From Sphingomonas endophytica (GTDB taxonomy: Bacteria; Pseudomonadota; Alphaproteobacteria; Sphingomonadales; Sphingomonadaceae): a stretch of DNA of 64,000 nucleotides. This document shows positions 45,682 to 54,691 of the stretch, piece by piece. The stretch lies in the NCBI RefSeq assembly GCF_014199415.1, contig NZ_JACIJN010000005.1, positions 124,001 through 188,000 of the forward strand, read 5' to 3'. Under the pieces are notes generated by a model. The model searched no databases. It was not told the origin of the DNA and saw only the letters and a program-made list of their open reading frames with translations. The position numbers were made by a program, and so were the translations under genes. How positions within the stretch are numbered: the first letter of the stretch is position 1; each line of letters starts with the position of its first letter.

Positions 45682-45912
45682 ATGGAAGCTGCGTTCTTCG
45701 TCATGGCGATCATGGGGTGCGGCGACGCCGCCGCGACCTGCGCCACCACCCGTGTCGAGCCGGCGCATTATGCGACGGTCCAGCAATGCCAGGCGGCGAT
45801 GCCCGCCGCGCTCGCGCGGAACAACGACCTCGATTTTCCGGTCGTCAGCGCCGCCTGCCAGCGCAACGGCGTGCAGATGGTCGAGCGCGCGTCGGGCAAG
45901 GCGCGGGGCTGA
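45682..45912 (+). CDS. small four-cysteine protein of unknown function
   Basis: A 76-residue protein with cysteines at 13, 20, 36 and 59 and the pattern MGCGDAAATC … QQCQAAM … AACQRNG. GGGAAG lies just before the ATG. The spacing of the cysteines suggests two disulfides or a metal site. I cannot assign a function. The N-terminus is hydrophobic but not a clear signal peptide. Divergent from the ABC exporter and convergent with the ligase gene. Confidence 0.62.
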   Translation: MEAAFFVMAIMGCGDAAATCATTRVEPAHYATVQQCQAAMPAALARNNDLDFPVVSAACQRNGVQMVERASGKARG

Positions 45913-45942
45913 CGCCCCTGCCCGCCCGCCCCGGCGGGCGCT

Positions 45943-47520
45943 TCACGTCACCAACTTCTTCAATCCGATCAACGTGTCCGCCTCGGCGGCCGGCTTGTCG
46001 GTGCGGATGCGCGCGATCCGCGGGAAGCGCATCGCCAGCCCCGATTTGTGCCGCTTCGACTCGTGGATCGAGTCGAACGCAATCTCCAGCACCAGCGACT
46101 TCTCAACCTCGCGCACCGGGCCGAAGCGGTTGAGCGTATGCTGGCGGACAAAGCGGTCGAGCTGCGCGATCTCCTGATCGGTGATCCCCTGATAGGCCTT
46201 GCCGACCGGCAGCAGCTCGCCATCCTCGGTCCAGCAGCCGAACGTATAGTCGCTGTACCAGCTCGACCGCCGCCCGTTGCCGCGCTGCGCGTACATCATC
46301 ACGCAATCGGCGGTCAGCGGATCGCGCTTCCATTTGTACCACAGCCCGGTGCGCCGCCCCGCAACATAGGGGGAGTCGCGGCGCTTGAGCATCATGCCCT
46401 CGATCGCCGCATCGCGCGCACCGGCGCGGATGCCCTCCAGCGCGGTGAAATCCTCCGCCTCGATCACGCGGCTGAGATCAAAGCGGTCCGGGTCGAGCCG
46501 CGCGGCGAACGCCTCCAGGCGGACGCGGCGCTCGGTCCATGGCAGTGCGCGCAGATCCTCGGTGCCGTCGAACAATATGTCGTAGAGCCGCACGAACGCC
46601 GGTGCCTCGGCGAGCATCTTCGCCGACACGACCTTGCGCCCGAGCCGCTGTTGCAGCGCGTTGAAGCTGCCCGCCTCGCCGCCCTGGAAGTCGCCGCGCA
46701 CCATCAACTCGCCGTCGACGACGCCATGCGTCGCGAAGGCGGCGGCGACATCGGGAAAGGCGCGCGTCACGTCGTCGCCGGTACGGCTGTAGAGCCGCGT
46801 CTCGCCAGCGACATGGACGAGCTGGACGCGGATACCGTCCCATTTCCACTCCGCGGCATAATCAGCGAGGTCGACGCGCAGATCATCGAGCGGGTGCGCG
46901 AGCATGAACGGGCGGAACACCGGCACGTCGGCGGCGGTCGGCTGTGCGCCGGTGCCCTCTGCCCAGGCGAACAGCGTCGGGTACGGCGGCTCCAGCCCGT
47001 GCCACACTTCCTCGACCGCCTCGACATCGAGCCCGAACGCGTCCGCCAGCGCCTGTTTCGCGAGCCGCGACGACACGCCGACCCGCAACCCGCCGGTGGC
47101 CATCTTGAGCAAGGCGAACCGCTCCTCGGCGTCGAGCCGGTCGAGCATCGTGGCGAGCGCGGCAGGCGCATCCGAACGCGACAGGTGTCCGAGCCGATCG
47201 ACGACGGTCGCGACGGTCAGCGGCTCGGCGGTTTCCGGCGGGTGATCGGGTTCCGGCCACAGCAGCGCGACCGTCTCGGCGGTATCGCCGACATAGTCGC
47301 GGCTCATCCGGAACAGCACCGGATCGACGCGCGACTCGACCAACGCGCGGATCACCGCCGGCTTGACGCCGGGCAGGTCGAGCTCGCCGGTCAACGCCGC
47401 CATCGCCCAGCCGCGGTCGGGATCGGGCGTGTCGCGCAGGTAATCGCCGATCAGCTTGAGCTTGGCGTTGCGCGACCGGGTGTAGATCAGCGCGTCGAGC
47501 AGGGCGGCGAAGGCGTGCAC
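45943..47520 (-). CDS. ATP-dependent DNA ligase
   Basis: A 525-residue ATP-type DNA ligase (bacterial LigB/Lig-C-like class with an N-terminal domain). The nucleophile motif I is KWDGIR (in EWKWDGIRVQLV, near 225). Motifs III–V are ELMVRGD, YDILFDGTEDL and EGMMLKRRDSPYVAGRR…WYKWKR. An OB-fold domain is C-terminal. In many proteobacteria this ligase is encoded with an MBL-fold exonuclease and an Lhr-type helicase, and neither is here. It starts with GTG at 47520, one base after the asmA-like stop. Confidence 0.9.
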   Translation of the reverse strand: MHAFAALLDALIYTRSRNAKLKLIGDYLRDTPDPDRGWAMAALTGELDLPGVKPAVIRALVESRVDPVLFRMSRDYVGDTAETVALLWPEPDHPPETAEPLTVATVVDRLGHLSRSDAPAALATMLDRLDAEERFALLKMATGGLRVGVSSRLAKQALADAFGLDVEAVEEVWHGLEPPYPTLFAWAEGTGAQPTAADVPVFRPFMLAHPLDDLRVDLADYAAEWKWDGIRVQLVHVAGETRLYSRTGDDVTRAFPDVAAAFATHGVVDGELMVRGDFQGGEAGSFNALQQRLGRKVVSAKMLAEAPAFVRLYDILFDGTEDLRALPWTERRVRLEAFAARLDPDRFDLSRVIEAEDFTALEGIRAGARDAAIEGMMLKRRDSPYVAGRRTGLWYKWKRDPLTADCVMMYAQRGNGRRSSWYSDYTFGCWTEDGELLPVGKAYQGITDQEIAQLDRFVRQHTLNRFGPVREVEKSLVLEIAFDSIHESKRHKSGLAMRFPRIARIRTDKPAAEADTLIGLKKLVT

Positions 47521-47521
47521 G

Positions 47522-49573
47522 TCAGAAGATACCCAGGAATTTCTTGCGCTTCTGCCCTTCGACCTTGTCCTTGCGCGGCTTGCCGTCCTTGTCGCGCTGC
47601 GCGGCGGCGGGCTTGGCGGCGAGCACCGGCCCGCATTGCGCGGCCTTGGCGTCACCCGGATCGACGAACGCCAGCAGCGCGGCGACCGGCGTGCCGACAA
47701 TCGCCAGCCCCAGCCCGGCTCCGGCGCGCGCCAGCAGTTGCGGAGAGATCACGTTGAGCGACGGCGACGCGAAATAGCCGCTGACCCCGACCGGCGACTG
47801 GCCAGAGAACAGGCTGAACTTCTTCGCGTCGGCGCGGATCGCGAGATCGAGCGCCTCGCTCCTGAAGCTGAAGCCGCCGTTGCCGAGGATCACGTTCTTC
47901 TTGGTGTCGATCAGGATCGGATCGGTCGCGGCAACGCCGTTGCGGACGGTGAAGGCGACCAGCCCGCAATTGATCTGCACCGGCTCCTTCAACTCCTGCT
48001 CGAACATCTTCTGGATGAACACGCCAAGGTCGATCTCGGCGAGCTGGACGTTGCGCGTCCACAGGCTGCCGTTCGGGATGACGAAGGCGATGCGCCCGTT
48101 CGAGGAGGCGAGCGAATCGTGGATCGTGTCGCCGCGCCCCTTCAATTGGATACGGCCGCGGATCGTGCCGCTGGTGCCCGATTCGGCGACGCCGTAACCG
48201 GCGAGCAGCCGTCCCAGCGGGGTAGGCGCGAGCCGCACGTCATAGCTGACCGCACTCGGCCGCTGGCGCGTGTCGAAGACGATGTCGTTGGCGAGATCGC
48301 CGCGCGCCATCGCCATCGTCAGCGGCGACAGCGCCAGCCGCCCGCGCTCGAGATCGAGCACCATGTCGATGTTCTCGATCGGCAACCGCTTCGATCGCAC
48401 GCGGTCGATATGCCATTTCAGATCGGCGTCGAACCGCTGCATCGTCGCGATCGGCAAGGCGGCGTCGGGCAGGATCCGCGCCGGCGCGGCGCCGGTCGCG
48501 GCGGCGGCGGCGATCGCGCCCTTGGTCGCGACGATATCCGGGTTGAAGCCGATGAATGGCGCGGCGTCGATGATGTCGAGCTGGCGCGTGATCAGCTGCG
48601 AGTCGAGGTGGAGCCGCGCGCGGTTGGCGATCGTCAGCCGCCCGCGCACGTCGCTGTCGCCGAACGTTCCGCGCAAATGCGTGAAGCGATATTCCGGTCC
48701 GCTCTGCACCAGTTGCGCACGCAGTCGATAGGTGCGCGTATTCGGGATCGCGACGCCGATGATGTCGAGCAAGTTCGCGAGATTGCGCCCGCGCGCCTGC
48801 ACCGCCAGCGGCACGTTCTCGAACGCCGCGATGCTCGGCAACGTGCCCGCGACGTCGAGCGTGTTGCCGGCAGCGCGCGCGCGCATCACCAGCTCGTTCT
48901 TGCCGCGCGCCACGGTGGCGTCGGGCGACAGCAGCCGCGCGACGACGGTGAACGGCGTGCCCCGCAACCGCCCGCCGCCGTCCAGCCCGACCGCCTCGCC
49001 GATCCGCGCATCGGTCGAGCGAATCGTGTCGAGCTTGACGTCGGTGAGCAATTGCAGACGCGGATCGAGATAGCGGACCTGTGTGCCGGTGACAGTGGCA
49101 CGGTCGATGCGCGGCAGGTCGAGCGGCTTGCCACCCTTCTTCTCGCTGAACGTCCAGCTATTGTGGTCGTGCGCCTTCGTCCATTCGAGATCGACCGCGC
49201 CGTTGGTCAGGTCGAGCCAGTAGAGCCGCCGCTTGCCGAACAGCAGCGACAGCGGCGAGATGCGCGTATCGATCCGGTCGGCGGTGAACAGATACGGCCG
49301 CGTCGCCCACGCCGGATTGGCGATCGCGAGCTTCTCGGCATAGAATTTGATCTTGAGCGGCGCGAAATAGAGCTGGAAGTCGCCGCCGACCGTCACTGGC
49401 CGGTTGGTCAGCCCGCCGACGACGCGCTCGAACGTTCCTTTCAGAAACCGGCCCTTGGTAATGAACAGCACCAGCCAGATCGCGGCGAGGATCGCGACCA
49501 GCACCATCGCGACGTCGCGCGCAATGCGCCGCCAGCGCGGTTTCGTCTGCGGCGCGGGTGCGGTCGTTGCCAT
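47522..49573 (-). CDS. AsmA family protein
   Basis: A 683-residue envelope protein. One N-terminal membrane helix (about 21–38, VAMVLVAILAAIWLVLFI) is followed by a long periplasmic β-rich groove domain and the C-terminal AsmA_2-like region (LGVFIQKMFEQELKEPVQINCGLVAFTVRNGVA, about 555–590). It ends in a lysine-rich tail. AsmA proteins are thought to move or organise lipids between membranes. The DNA ligase gene follows after one base, so they may be co-transcribed although unrelated in function. Divergent from rpmI. Confidence 0.9.
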   Translation of the reverse strand: MATTAPAPQTKPRWRRIARDVAMVLVAILAAIWLVLFITKGRFLKGTFERVVGGLTNRPVTVGGDFQLYFAPLKIKFYAEKLAIANPAWATRPYLFTADRIDTRISPLSLLFGKRRLYWLDLTNGAVDLEWTKAHDHNSWTFSEKKGGKPLDLPRIDRATVTGTQVRYLDPRLQLLTDVKLDTIRSTDARIGEAVGLDGGGRLRGTPFTVVARLLSPDATVARGKNELVMRARAAGNTLDVAGTLPSIAAFENVPLAVQARGRNLANLLDIIGVAIPNTRTYRLRAQLVQSGPEYRFTHLRGTFGDSDVRGRLTIANRARLHLDSQLITRQLDIIDAAPFIGFNPDIVATKGAIAAAAATGAAPARILPDAALPIATMQRFDADLKWHIDRVRSKRLPIENIDMVLDLERGRLALSPLTMAMARGDLANDIVFDTRQRPSAVSYDVRLAPTPLGRLLAGYGVAESGTSGTIRGRIQLKGRGDTIHDSLASSNGRIAFVIPNGSLWTRNVQLAEIDLGVFIQKMFEQELKEPVQINCGLVAFTVRNGVAATDPILIDTKKNVILGNGGFSFRSEALDLAIRADAKKFSLFSGQSPVGVSGYFASPSLNVISPQLLARAGAGLGLAIVGTPVAALLAFVDPGDAKAAQCGPVLAAKPAAAQRDKDGKPRKDKVEGQKRKKFLGIF

Positions 49574-49630
49574 CGCGGTACAATCGCGAAATCGCCGCGC
49601 GGGTTCCCTGCGCCCGCTCCCCCTCGGCGG

Positions 49631-49659
49631 TTGCTTTTCGGGCGATGTCTCGCTATGCG
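49631..49659 (+). promoter_or_regulatory. σ70-type promoter candidate for rpmI–rplT
   Basis: TTGCTT and TATGCG with a 17-base spacer, about 95 bp upstream of the rpmI start, in the asmA–rpmI intergenic region. Moderate match to housekeeping consensus. Confidence 0.4.
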
Positions 49660-49753
49660 GCCCGCTTCCCGAGCGATCGGCGGATACGGACGGCCCGGCC
49701 AACGAGGGCTGCCGCGGCCGTCTCAGTCGATTCGCGCAGCAGAAAGGACGAAA

Positions 49754-49957
49754 ATGCCCAAGCTCAAGACCAAGAGTGGCGTGAAAAAGCGCTTCAAGCT
49801 GACGGCCACCGGCCTTCTGAAGCACGGCGTCGCTGGCAAGCGCCACCGCCTGATGAGCCACAACGCCAAGTACATCCGCCAGAATCGCCGCACCAAGGTG
49901 CTGTCGAAGGCCGACACCGCCGCGGTGAAGGCCTGGGCGCCCTACGGTCTCAGCTGA
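49754..49957 (+). CDS. rpmI: 50S ribosomal protein L35
   Basis: A 67-residue L35: MPKLKTKSGVKKRFKLTATGLLK … KRHRLMSHNAKYIRQNR. AGAAAGGACG precedes the ATG. rplT follows after 17 bp. infC, which usually precedes rpmI, is not adjacent. A divergent asmA-like gene lies there instead. Confidence 0.97.
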   Translation: MPKLKTKSGVKKRFKLTATGLLKHGVAGKRHRLMSHNAKYIRQNRRTKVLSKADTAAVKAWAPYGLS

Positions 49958-49974
49958 GCGAGAAGGAATAGAAT

Positions 49975-50340
49975 ATGGCACGCGTCAAGCGGGGCGTAAC
50001 CACTCGCGCCAAGCACAAGAACATCCTGGAACAGGCCAAGGGCTATCGCGGTCGTCGCAAGAATACGATCCGCGTCGCCCGTCAGGCGGTCGAAAAGGCC
50101 GGCCAGTACGCCTATCGCGACCGCAAGGTTAAGAAGCGCACGTTCCGTGGCCTGTGGATCCAGCGCATCAACGCCGGCGTCCGCGCCGAGGGTCTGACCT
50201 ATTCGCAGTTCATGCACGGCCTGAAGCTGGCGGGCGTCGAACTCGACCGGAAGGTCCTGGCCGACATCGCGATGCACGAGGGTGAGGCATTCGCCGCCAT
50301 CATCGCGCAGGCGAAGGCGGCACTCCCGCAGGCCGCCTGA
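49975..50340 (+). CDS. rplT: 50S ribosomal protein L20
   Basis: A 121-residue L20: the basic N-terminal half ([29 protein letters not shown]) binds 23S rRNA and the C-terminal domain contains RIVFD-type fold residues ([20 protein letters not shown]). In other bacteria L20 represses its own operon. A strong terminator follows about 105 bp after the stop. Confidence 0.97.
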   Translation: MARVKRGVTTRAKHKNILEQAKGYRGRRKNTIRVARQAVEKAGQYAYRDRKVKKRTFRGLWIQRINAGVRAEGLTYSQFMHGLKLAGVELDRKVLADIAMHEGEAFAAIIAQAKAALPQAA

Positions 50341-50444
50341 GTGCGGACGGCCCGCGACTGCGAGAGCAGACGCGGGACTCGTCACGGCGGGCAGCGGGTC
50401 GGCAACGCCGATCCGTCTGACGATGTGACGGATGAGATGCAGAA

Positions 50445-50477
50445 AGGGCGTCGGTGGCAACACCGGCGCCCTTTTTC
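50445..50477 (+). terminator. intrinsic terminator after rpmI–rplT
   Basis: agggcgtcggtg-gcaa-caccggcgccct forms a 12-bp stem (one G·U pair) with a GCAA tetraloop and five T. It separates the L35–L20 transcript from pheST, which in many bacteria is in the same operon. Confidence 0.9.
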
Positions 50478-50503
50478 GGTCTGGACGTGTCGTGGCCCAC
50501 TCT

Positions 50504-50600
50504 CGTCATCCCCGCGCAGGCGGGGATCCAGACGCGCAGGTCTGTCGATAGACGCGCAGACGTCGGAGGTTCTGGATTCCCGCCTTCGCGGGAATGACGG
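50504..50600. repeat. R4 paired element
   Basis: Left arm cgtcatccccgcgcaggcgg and right arm cccgccttcgcgggaatgac with a conserved centre (cagacgcgcaggtctgtcga). It is the first of two R4 copies in the 436-bp gap between rplT and the GIY-YIG ORF. Apart from these and the terminator, the gap holds no recognisable feature. Confidence 0.87.
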
Positions 50601-50665
50601 ATGTGGGTAAGCGCCCCACGCCGATAACAGCGCGGCGTCTTTAACTGTCCTCGCCCCGCCTCTAA

Positions 50666-50761
50666 CGTCATCCCCGCGCAGGCGGGGATCCAGACACGCG
50701 GGTCTGTCGATAGACGCGCTGGCGTCGGGGGTTCTGGATTCGCGCGTTCGTGGGAATGACG
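50666..50761. repeat. R4 paired element, second copy
   Basis: Close match to the copy 160 bp upstream, including the centre ctgtcgatagacgcgc. The right arm is slightly diverged (gcgcgttcgtgggaatgacg). It ends 15 bases before the GIY-YIG start codon, so the ORF's ribosome-binding region (gggggcgggggATG) abuts the repeat. Confidence 0.87.
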
Positions 50762-50776
50762 AAAAGGGGGCGGGGG

Positions 50777-51088
50777 ATGGAGCGGCAACCATGCGTCTAC
50801 ATCCTCGCCAGCCGCCCGCACGGGACGCTATACATCGGCGTCACCTCGAACCTGCTCGCCCGGCTGATCCAGCATCGCGACGGCACGTTCAAAGGCTTCA
50901 CCGCCCGCTATCACGTCACCCGACTCGTCTGGTACGAAACAGCCGACACGATGGACGCCGCGATCCATCGCGAGAAGCTACTCAAGAAATGAAATCGCGA
51001 CTGGAAGCTGCGGCTGATCGAGGAAACGAACCCGCAATGGCTGGACTTGGCGCCAAGTCTCGGCTTGGACGGCACGCATGACGGATAA
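50777..51088 (+). pseudogene. GIY-YIG nuclease gene with an in-frame stop
   Basis: The first 71 codons encode a typical single-domain GIY-YIG protein (CVYILASRPHGTLYIGVTSN … RLIQHRDG … YHVTRLVWYE … HREKLLKK). Then TGA at 50990–50992 replaces the expected TGG. The frame continues normally as [24 protein letters not shown] to a second stop at 51086–51088, overlapping the pheS start by 11 bases. One G-to-A change therefore splits the gene. The N-terminal product (71 residues) keeps the GIY and YIG motifs but loses the C-terminal part. Function of intact relatives is unknown. Confidence 0.85.
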
Positions 51089-52193
51089 CACGATGACCGA
51101 CACCGACGACCTCAAGACCCATCTGCTCGTCGCGATCGACGCCTCGGCCTCGCTCGACGCGCTGGAGGCGGTGCGGGTCGATGCGCTGGGCAAGCAGGGG
51201 CGCGTCACGCAGCTGCTCAAGACGATGGGCACGCTCTCCCCCGAGGAGCGCCAGGCGCGCGGCCCCGCGATCCACGGGCTGCGCGAGGCGGTGACCAACG
51301 CGATCGCGGCGCGCAAAAGCCATCTGGAGCAGGTCGCGCTCGACGCGCAGCTCGCCAGCGAGGCGCTCGACATGACGCTGCCCGCCGACGCGCCGCTCGC
51401 GGGCACGGTGCATCCGGTCAGTCAGGTGATGGACGAGCTCGCGGAAATCTTCGCCGACCTCGGCTTCGCGGTGGCGAGCGGGCCGGAGATGGAAACCGAC
51501 TGGCACAATTTCGGTGCGCTCAACATCCCGGAGACGCATCCGGCGCGCGCGATGCACGACACGTTCTACCTCGCTGGGCGCGAGGACAGCGATCCCAGCG
51601 ACCGAGAAACGCCGCGCGTGCTGCGGACGCACACCTCGCCGGTGCAGATCCGCACGATGCTGGCCAACAAGCCGCCGATCCGCATCATCGCGCCGGGGCG
51701 CACCTATCGCTCGGACAGCGATGCGACGCACACGCCGATGTTCCATCAGGTCGAGGGGCTGGTGATCGACAAGGGAATCACGCTCGGCCACCTGAAGTGG
51801 ACGCTGGAGACGTTCCTCAAGGCGTTCTTCGAGCGCGACGACATCGTGCTCCGCCTGCGCCCGAGCTATTTCCCGTTCACCGAGCCGTCGGCGGAGGTCG
51901 ACGTCGGCTATTCGGTCGTCAAGGGCAAGCGCGTGATCGGCGGGTCGGAAGGCTGGATGGAAGTGCTGGGCAGCGGCATGGTCCATCCGAAGGTGATCGA
52001 AGCCTGCGGGCTCGATCCGGAAGAATGGCAGGGCTTCGCGTTCGGCTGCGGGATCGACCGGCTGGCGATGCTGAAATACGGCATGGACGATCTGCGCCCG
52101 TTCTTTGACGGCGATATCCGCTGGTTGAAGCATTACGGGTTCAGCGCGCTCGACGTGCCGACCCTGTCGGGCGGCGTCGGCACGCCGGCATAG
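51078..52193 (+). CDS. pheS: phenylalanyl-tRNA synthetase α subunit
   Basis: A 371-residue catalytic α subunit of the (αβ)2 enzyme. The N-terminal coiled coil (about 15–95) is followed by the class II core: motif 2 [27 protein letters not shown] and motif 3 [18 protein letters not shown] at 51078 overlaps the end of the broken GIY-YIG frame. ATG at 51093 is an alternative. pheT follows after 134 bp containing an R1 element. Confidence 0.96.
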   Translation: MTDNTMTDTDDLKTHLLVAIDASASLDALEAVRVDALGKQGRVTQLLKTMGTLSPEERQARGPAIHGLREAVTNAIAARKSHLEQVALDAQLASEALDMTLPADAPLAGTVHPVSQVMDELAEIFADLGFAVASGPEMETDWHNFGALNIPETHPARAMHDTFYLAGREDSDPSDRETPRVLRTHTSPVQIRTMLANKPPIRIIAPGRTYRSDSDATHTPMFHQVEGLVIDKGITLGHLKWTLETFLKAFFERDDIVLRLRPSYFPFTEPSAEVDVGYSVVKGKRVIGGSEGWMEVLGSGMVHPKVIEACGLDPEEWQGFAFGCGIDRLAMLKYGMDDLRPFFDGDIRWLKHYGFSALDVPTLSGGVGTPA

Positions 52194-52195
52194 TG

Positions 52196-52320
52196 TCGTC
52201 GTTCCTGCGGCAGGGCACCCATCAAAGTAGTACTTTGATGGGACCCAAGGCAGGAACCCATGGCTGGTGGGTGTGCCACCACGTAGAGACATAGGCTCCT
52301 GCCTGCGCAGGAGCGACGGG
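52196..52320. repeat. R1 element, copy 3, with a perfect 12-bp hairpin
   Basis: A diverged R1 pair (tcgttcctgcggcagggc … ggctcctgcctgcgcaggag) fills the pheS–pheT gap. Inside it, cccatcaaagta-g-tactttgatggg (52218–52242) is a perfect 12-bp inverted repeat with a one-base centre. A further pair (ttcctgcggcag / aaggcaggaac) surrounds it. In the transcript this would fold between the two cistrons. Confidence 0.8.
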
Positions 52321-52327
52321 ATACAAG

Positions 52328-54691
52328 ATGAAATTCACCCTCTCCTGGCTCAAGGACCATCTCGACACGACCGCGTCGCTCGACGAGATCCTGGTCGCGC
52401 TCACCAATATCGGGCTGGAGGTGGAGGGCGTCACCGACCCCGCCGCCAGACTGGAAGGCTTCACCGTCGCGCGCGTGCTCAGCGCCGAGCGCCACCCGCA
52501 GGCGGACAAGTTGCAGGTGCTGTCGGTCGATGCCGGAGACGGGCCGTTGCAGGTGGTGTGCGGCGCGCCCAATGCGCGCGCCGGGCTGGTCGGGGTGTTC
52601 GGCAAGCCGGGGGCGGCGGTCCCCGCCAACGGCATGGTGCTCAAGGTCGCCGCGATCCGCGGCGTCGAATCGAACGGCATGATGTGCTCGACGCGCGAGC
52701 TGGAGCTGGGCGAGGATCACGACGGGATCATCGAACTGCCCGACGATGCGCCGGTCGGCACCGCCTTCGCCGATTATGCCGGGCTCGGCGATCCGGTGAT
52801 CGAAGTGTCGGTGACGCCGAACAAGCAGGATTGCATGGGCGTCCACGGCATCGCGCGCGATCTCGCGGCGGCGGGGCTCGGTACGTTGGTGCCGCCGACG
52901 GTGCCCGAGGTCGCGGGCGAAGGCGCCGGCCCCGACGTGCGGATCGAGGATGCCGCAGGCTGCCCGGCGTTCTTCGCGCAGGAGGTACGCGGGATCACCA
53001 ACGGCGCCGCCCCCGAGTGGATGACGAAGCGGCTGCGCGCGATCGGGCAGAAGCCGATCTCGGCCTTGGTCGACATCACCAATTACCTGACTGTCGATCT
53101 CGGCCGCCCGCTGCACGTCTATGACAAGGCGAAGCTGTCGGGCGGGCTGGTCGCGCGGCAGGCGCGCGACGGCGAGACGGTTGAGGCACTCAACGGCAAG
53201 ACCTATACGCTTTCGGCCGGCATGACGGTCATCGCCGACGATGTCGCGGTGCACGACATCGGCGGGATCATGGGTGGCGCGCACTCCGGCGTGTCGGACG
53301 CGACCACCGACGTCATCATCGAATGCGCCTATTTCACCCCCGAGGCGATCGCGCGCACCGGGCAGAAGCTGGCGCTGACCAGTGACGCACGCCAGCGGTT
53401 CGAGCGTGGCGTCGACCCGGCGTTCCTAGACGACGGGCTGGCGATCGCGACCTTCCTCGTGCTCGAATATTGCGGCGGCACCGCCAGCGGCGTGACCCGC
53501 GCGGGCGAGCCGCCGCTCGGCACGCGCAGCTATGCCTATGATCCGGCGCGCGCGGAAACGCTCGGCGGACTCGCGGTCGCGCCCGAGCGGCAGCGCGCGA
53601 TCCTCGAATCGCTCGGCTTCACCGTCGACGACGCGTGGAACGTCACCCCGCCGACGTGGCGGCGCGATGTGGACGGCACCGCCGATCTGGTCGAGGAAGT
53701 GATCCGCATCGAGGGGATCGACAGGGTCGCCCCCGTCCCGCTGCCGCGCACGCCCGGCGTCGCGCGTCCGACCGCCACCCCCGAGCAGCGGATCGAGCGC
53801 CGCACCCGCCGCGCCGCCGCGGCGCGCGGGCTCGACGAGGCGGTGACGTGGAGCTTCCTCAGCGAGAAACAGGTCGCGCCGTTCGGTGAGGCGGTGTGGA
53901 GGCTGGCGAATCCGATCAGCGAGGAGCTGAAGGTGATGCGCCCGTCGCTGCTGCCCGGCCTGCTCTCGGCGGCCGAGCGCAACCTGCGGCAGGGTGTCGA
54001 GACGGTGCGGCTGTTCGAGATCGGGCGGCGCTATCTGCCCGAGGGCGAGCGCGCGACGGTCGGCGTCGTGCTGGCGGGAGACCGCCGTGCGCGCGGCTGG
54101 CGTGAGGGGAAGGCCGCCGGGTTCGACGCCTATGACGCCAAGGCCGAGGCGCTCGCGCTGCTGGCGGCGGCCGGCGCGCCGGTCGACAACCTTCAGGTGA
54201 TGGGCGAGGCGGGCGCGGCCTTCCACCCCGGTCGCTCGGGCACGCTGCGACTCGGGCCGAAGACGGTGCTGGCGGCGTTCGGCGCGGTGCATCCGGCGGT
54301 GATGAAGGCGTTCGACCTGTCGGGCCAAGTCGCGGCGGTCGAGCTTTACCTCGACGCGATCCCGGCGAAGCGCGGATCGGGGTTCATGCGGCCGGCCTAT
54401 GCGCCGCCCGCGCTCCAGCCGGTGCGCCGCGACTTCGCGTTCCTCGTCCCCGCCGACGTCTCGGCCGAGGCGCTGGTGCGCGCGGTCAAGGGTGCGGACA
54501 AGGCGACCATCACCCGCGCGCGCGTCTTCGACGTGTTCACCGGCACCGGCGTTGCTGAGGGGCACAAGTCGGTGGCGGTCGAATTGGTGCTGCAACCCGC
54601 CGAAAAGAGCTTCACCGACGCCGATCTGAAGGCGATCGCCGACAAGGTGGTGGCCGCCGCCGCCAAGCAGGGAGCGCAATTACGTGGCTGA
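52328..54691 (+). CDS. pheT: phenylalanyl-tRNA synthetase β subunit
   Basis: A 787-residue β subunit. The N-terminal tRNA-binding EMAP-like domain (about 40–150, HPQADKLQVLSVDAG) is followed by the B3/B4 editing region (about 210–400), B5, the catalytic-like fold (REDFERRTRRAAAARGLDEAVTWSF region) and a C-terminal anticodon-binding ferredoxin fold (LQPVRRDFAFLVPADVSAEALVRAV). It edits mischarged Tyr-tRNAPhe. The 3' end overlaps the epimerase-like gene by eight bases. Confidence 0.96.
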   Translation: MKFTLSWLKDHLDTTASLDEILVALTNIGLEVEGVTDPAARLEGFTVARVLSAERHPQADKLQVLSVDAGDGPLQVVCGAPNARAGLVGVFGKPGAAVPANGMVLKVAAIRGVESNGMMCSTRELELGEDHDGIIELPDDAPVGTAFADYAGLGDPVIEVSVTPNKQDCMGVHGIARDLAAAGLGTLVPPTVPEVAGEGAGPDVRIEDAAGCPAFFAQEVRGITNGAAPEWMTKRLRAIGQKPISALVDITNYLTVDLGRPLHVYDKAKLSGGLVARQARDGETVEALNGKTYTLSAGMTVIADDVAVHDIGGIMGGAHSGVSDATTDVIIECAYFTPEAIARTGQKLALTSDARQRFERGVDPAFLDDGLAIATFLVLEYCGGTASGVTRAGEPPLGTRSYAYDPARAETLGGLAVAPERQRAILESLGFTVDDAWNVTPPTWRRDVDGTADLVEEVIRIEGIDRVAPVPLPRTPGVARPTATPEQRIERRTRRAAAARGLDEAVTWSFLSEKQVAPFGEAVWRLANPISEELKVMRPSLLPGLLSAAERNLRQGVETVRLFEIGRRYLPEGERATVGVVLAGDRRARGWREGKAAGFDAYDAKAEALALLAAAGAPVDNLQVMGEAGAAFHPGRSGTLRLGPKTVLAAFGAVHPAVMKAFDLSGQVAAVELYLDAIPAKRGSGFMRPAYAPPALQPVRRDFAFLVPADVSAEALVRAVKGADKATITRARVFDVFTGTGVAEGHKSVAVELVLQPAEKSFTDADLKAIADKVVAAAAKQGAQLRG

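Noticed and set aside
50504..50761. CRISPR-like array from two similar R4 units
   Set aside because: Only two units, each internally palindromic with a conserved centre. No regular spacers and no cas genes.
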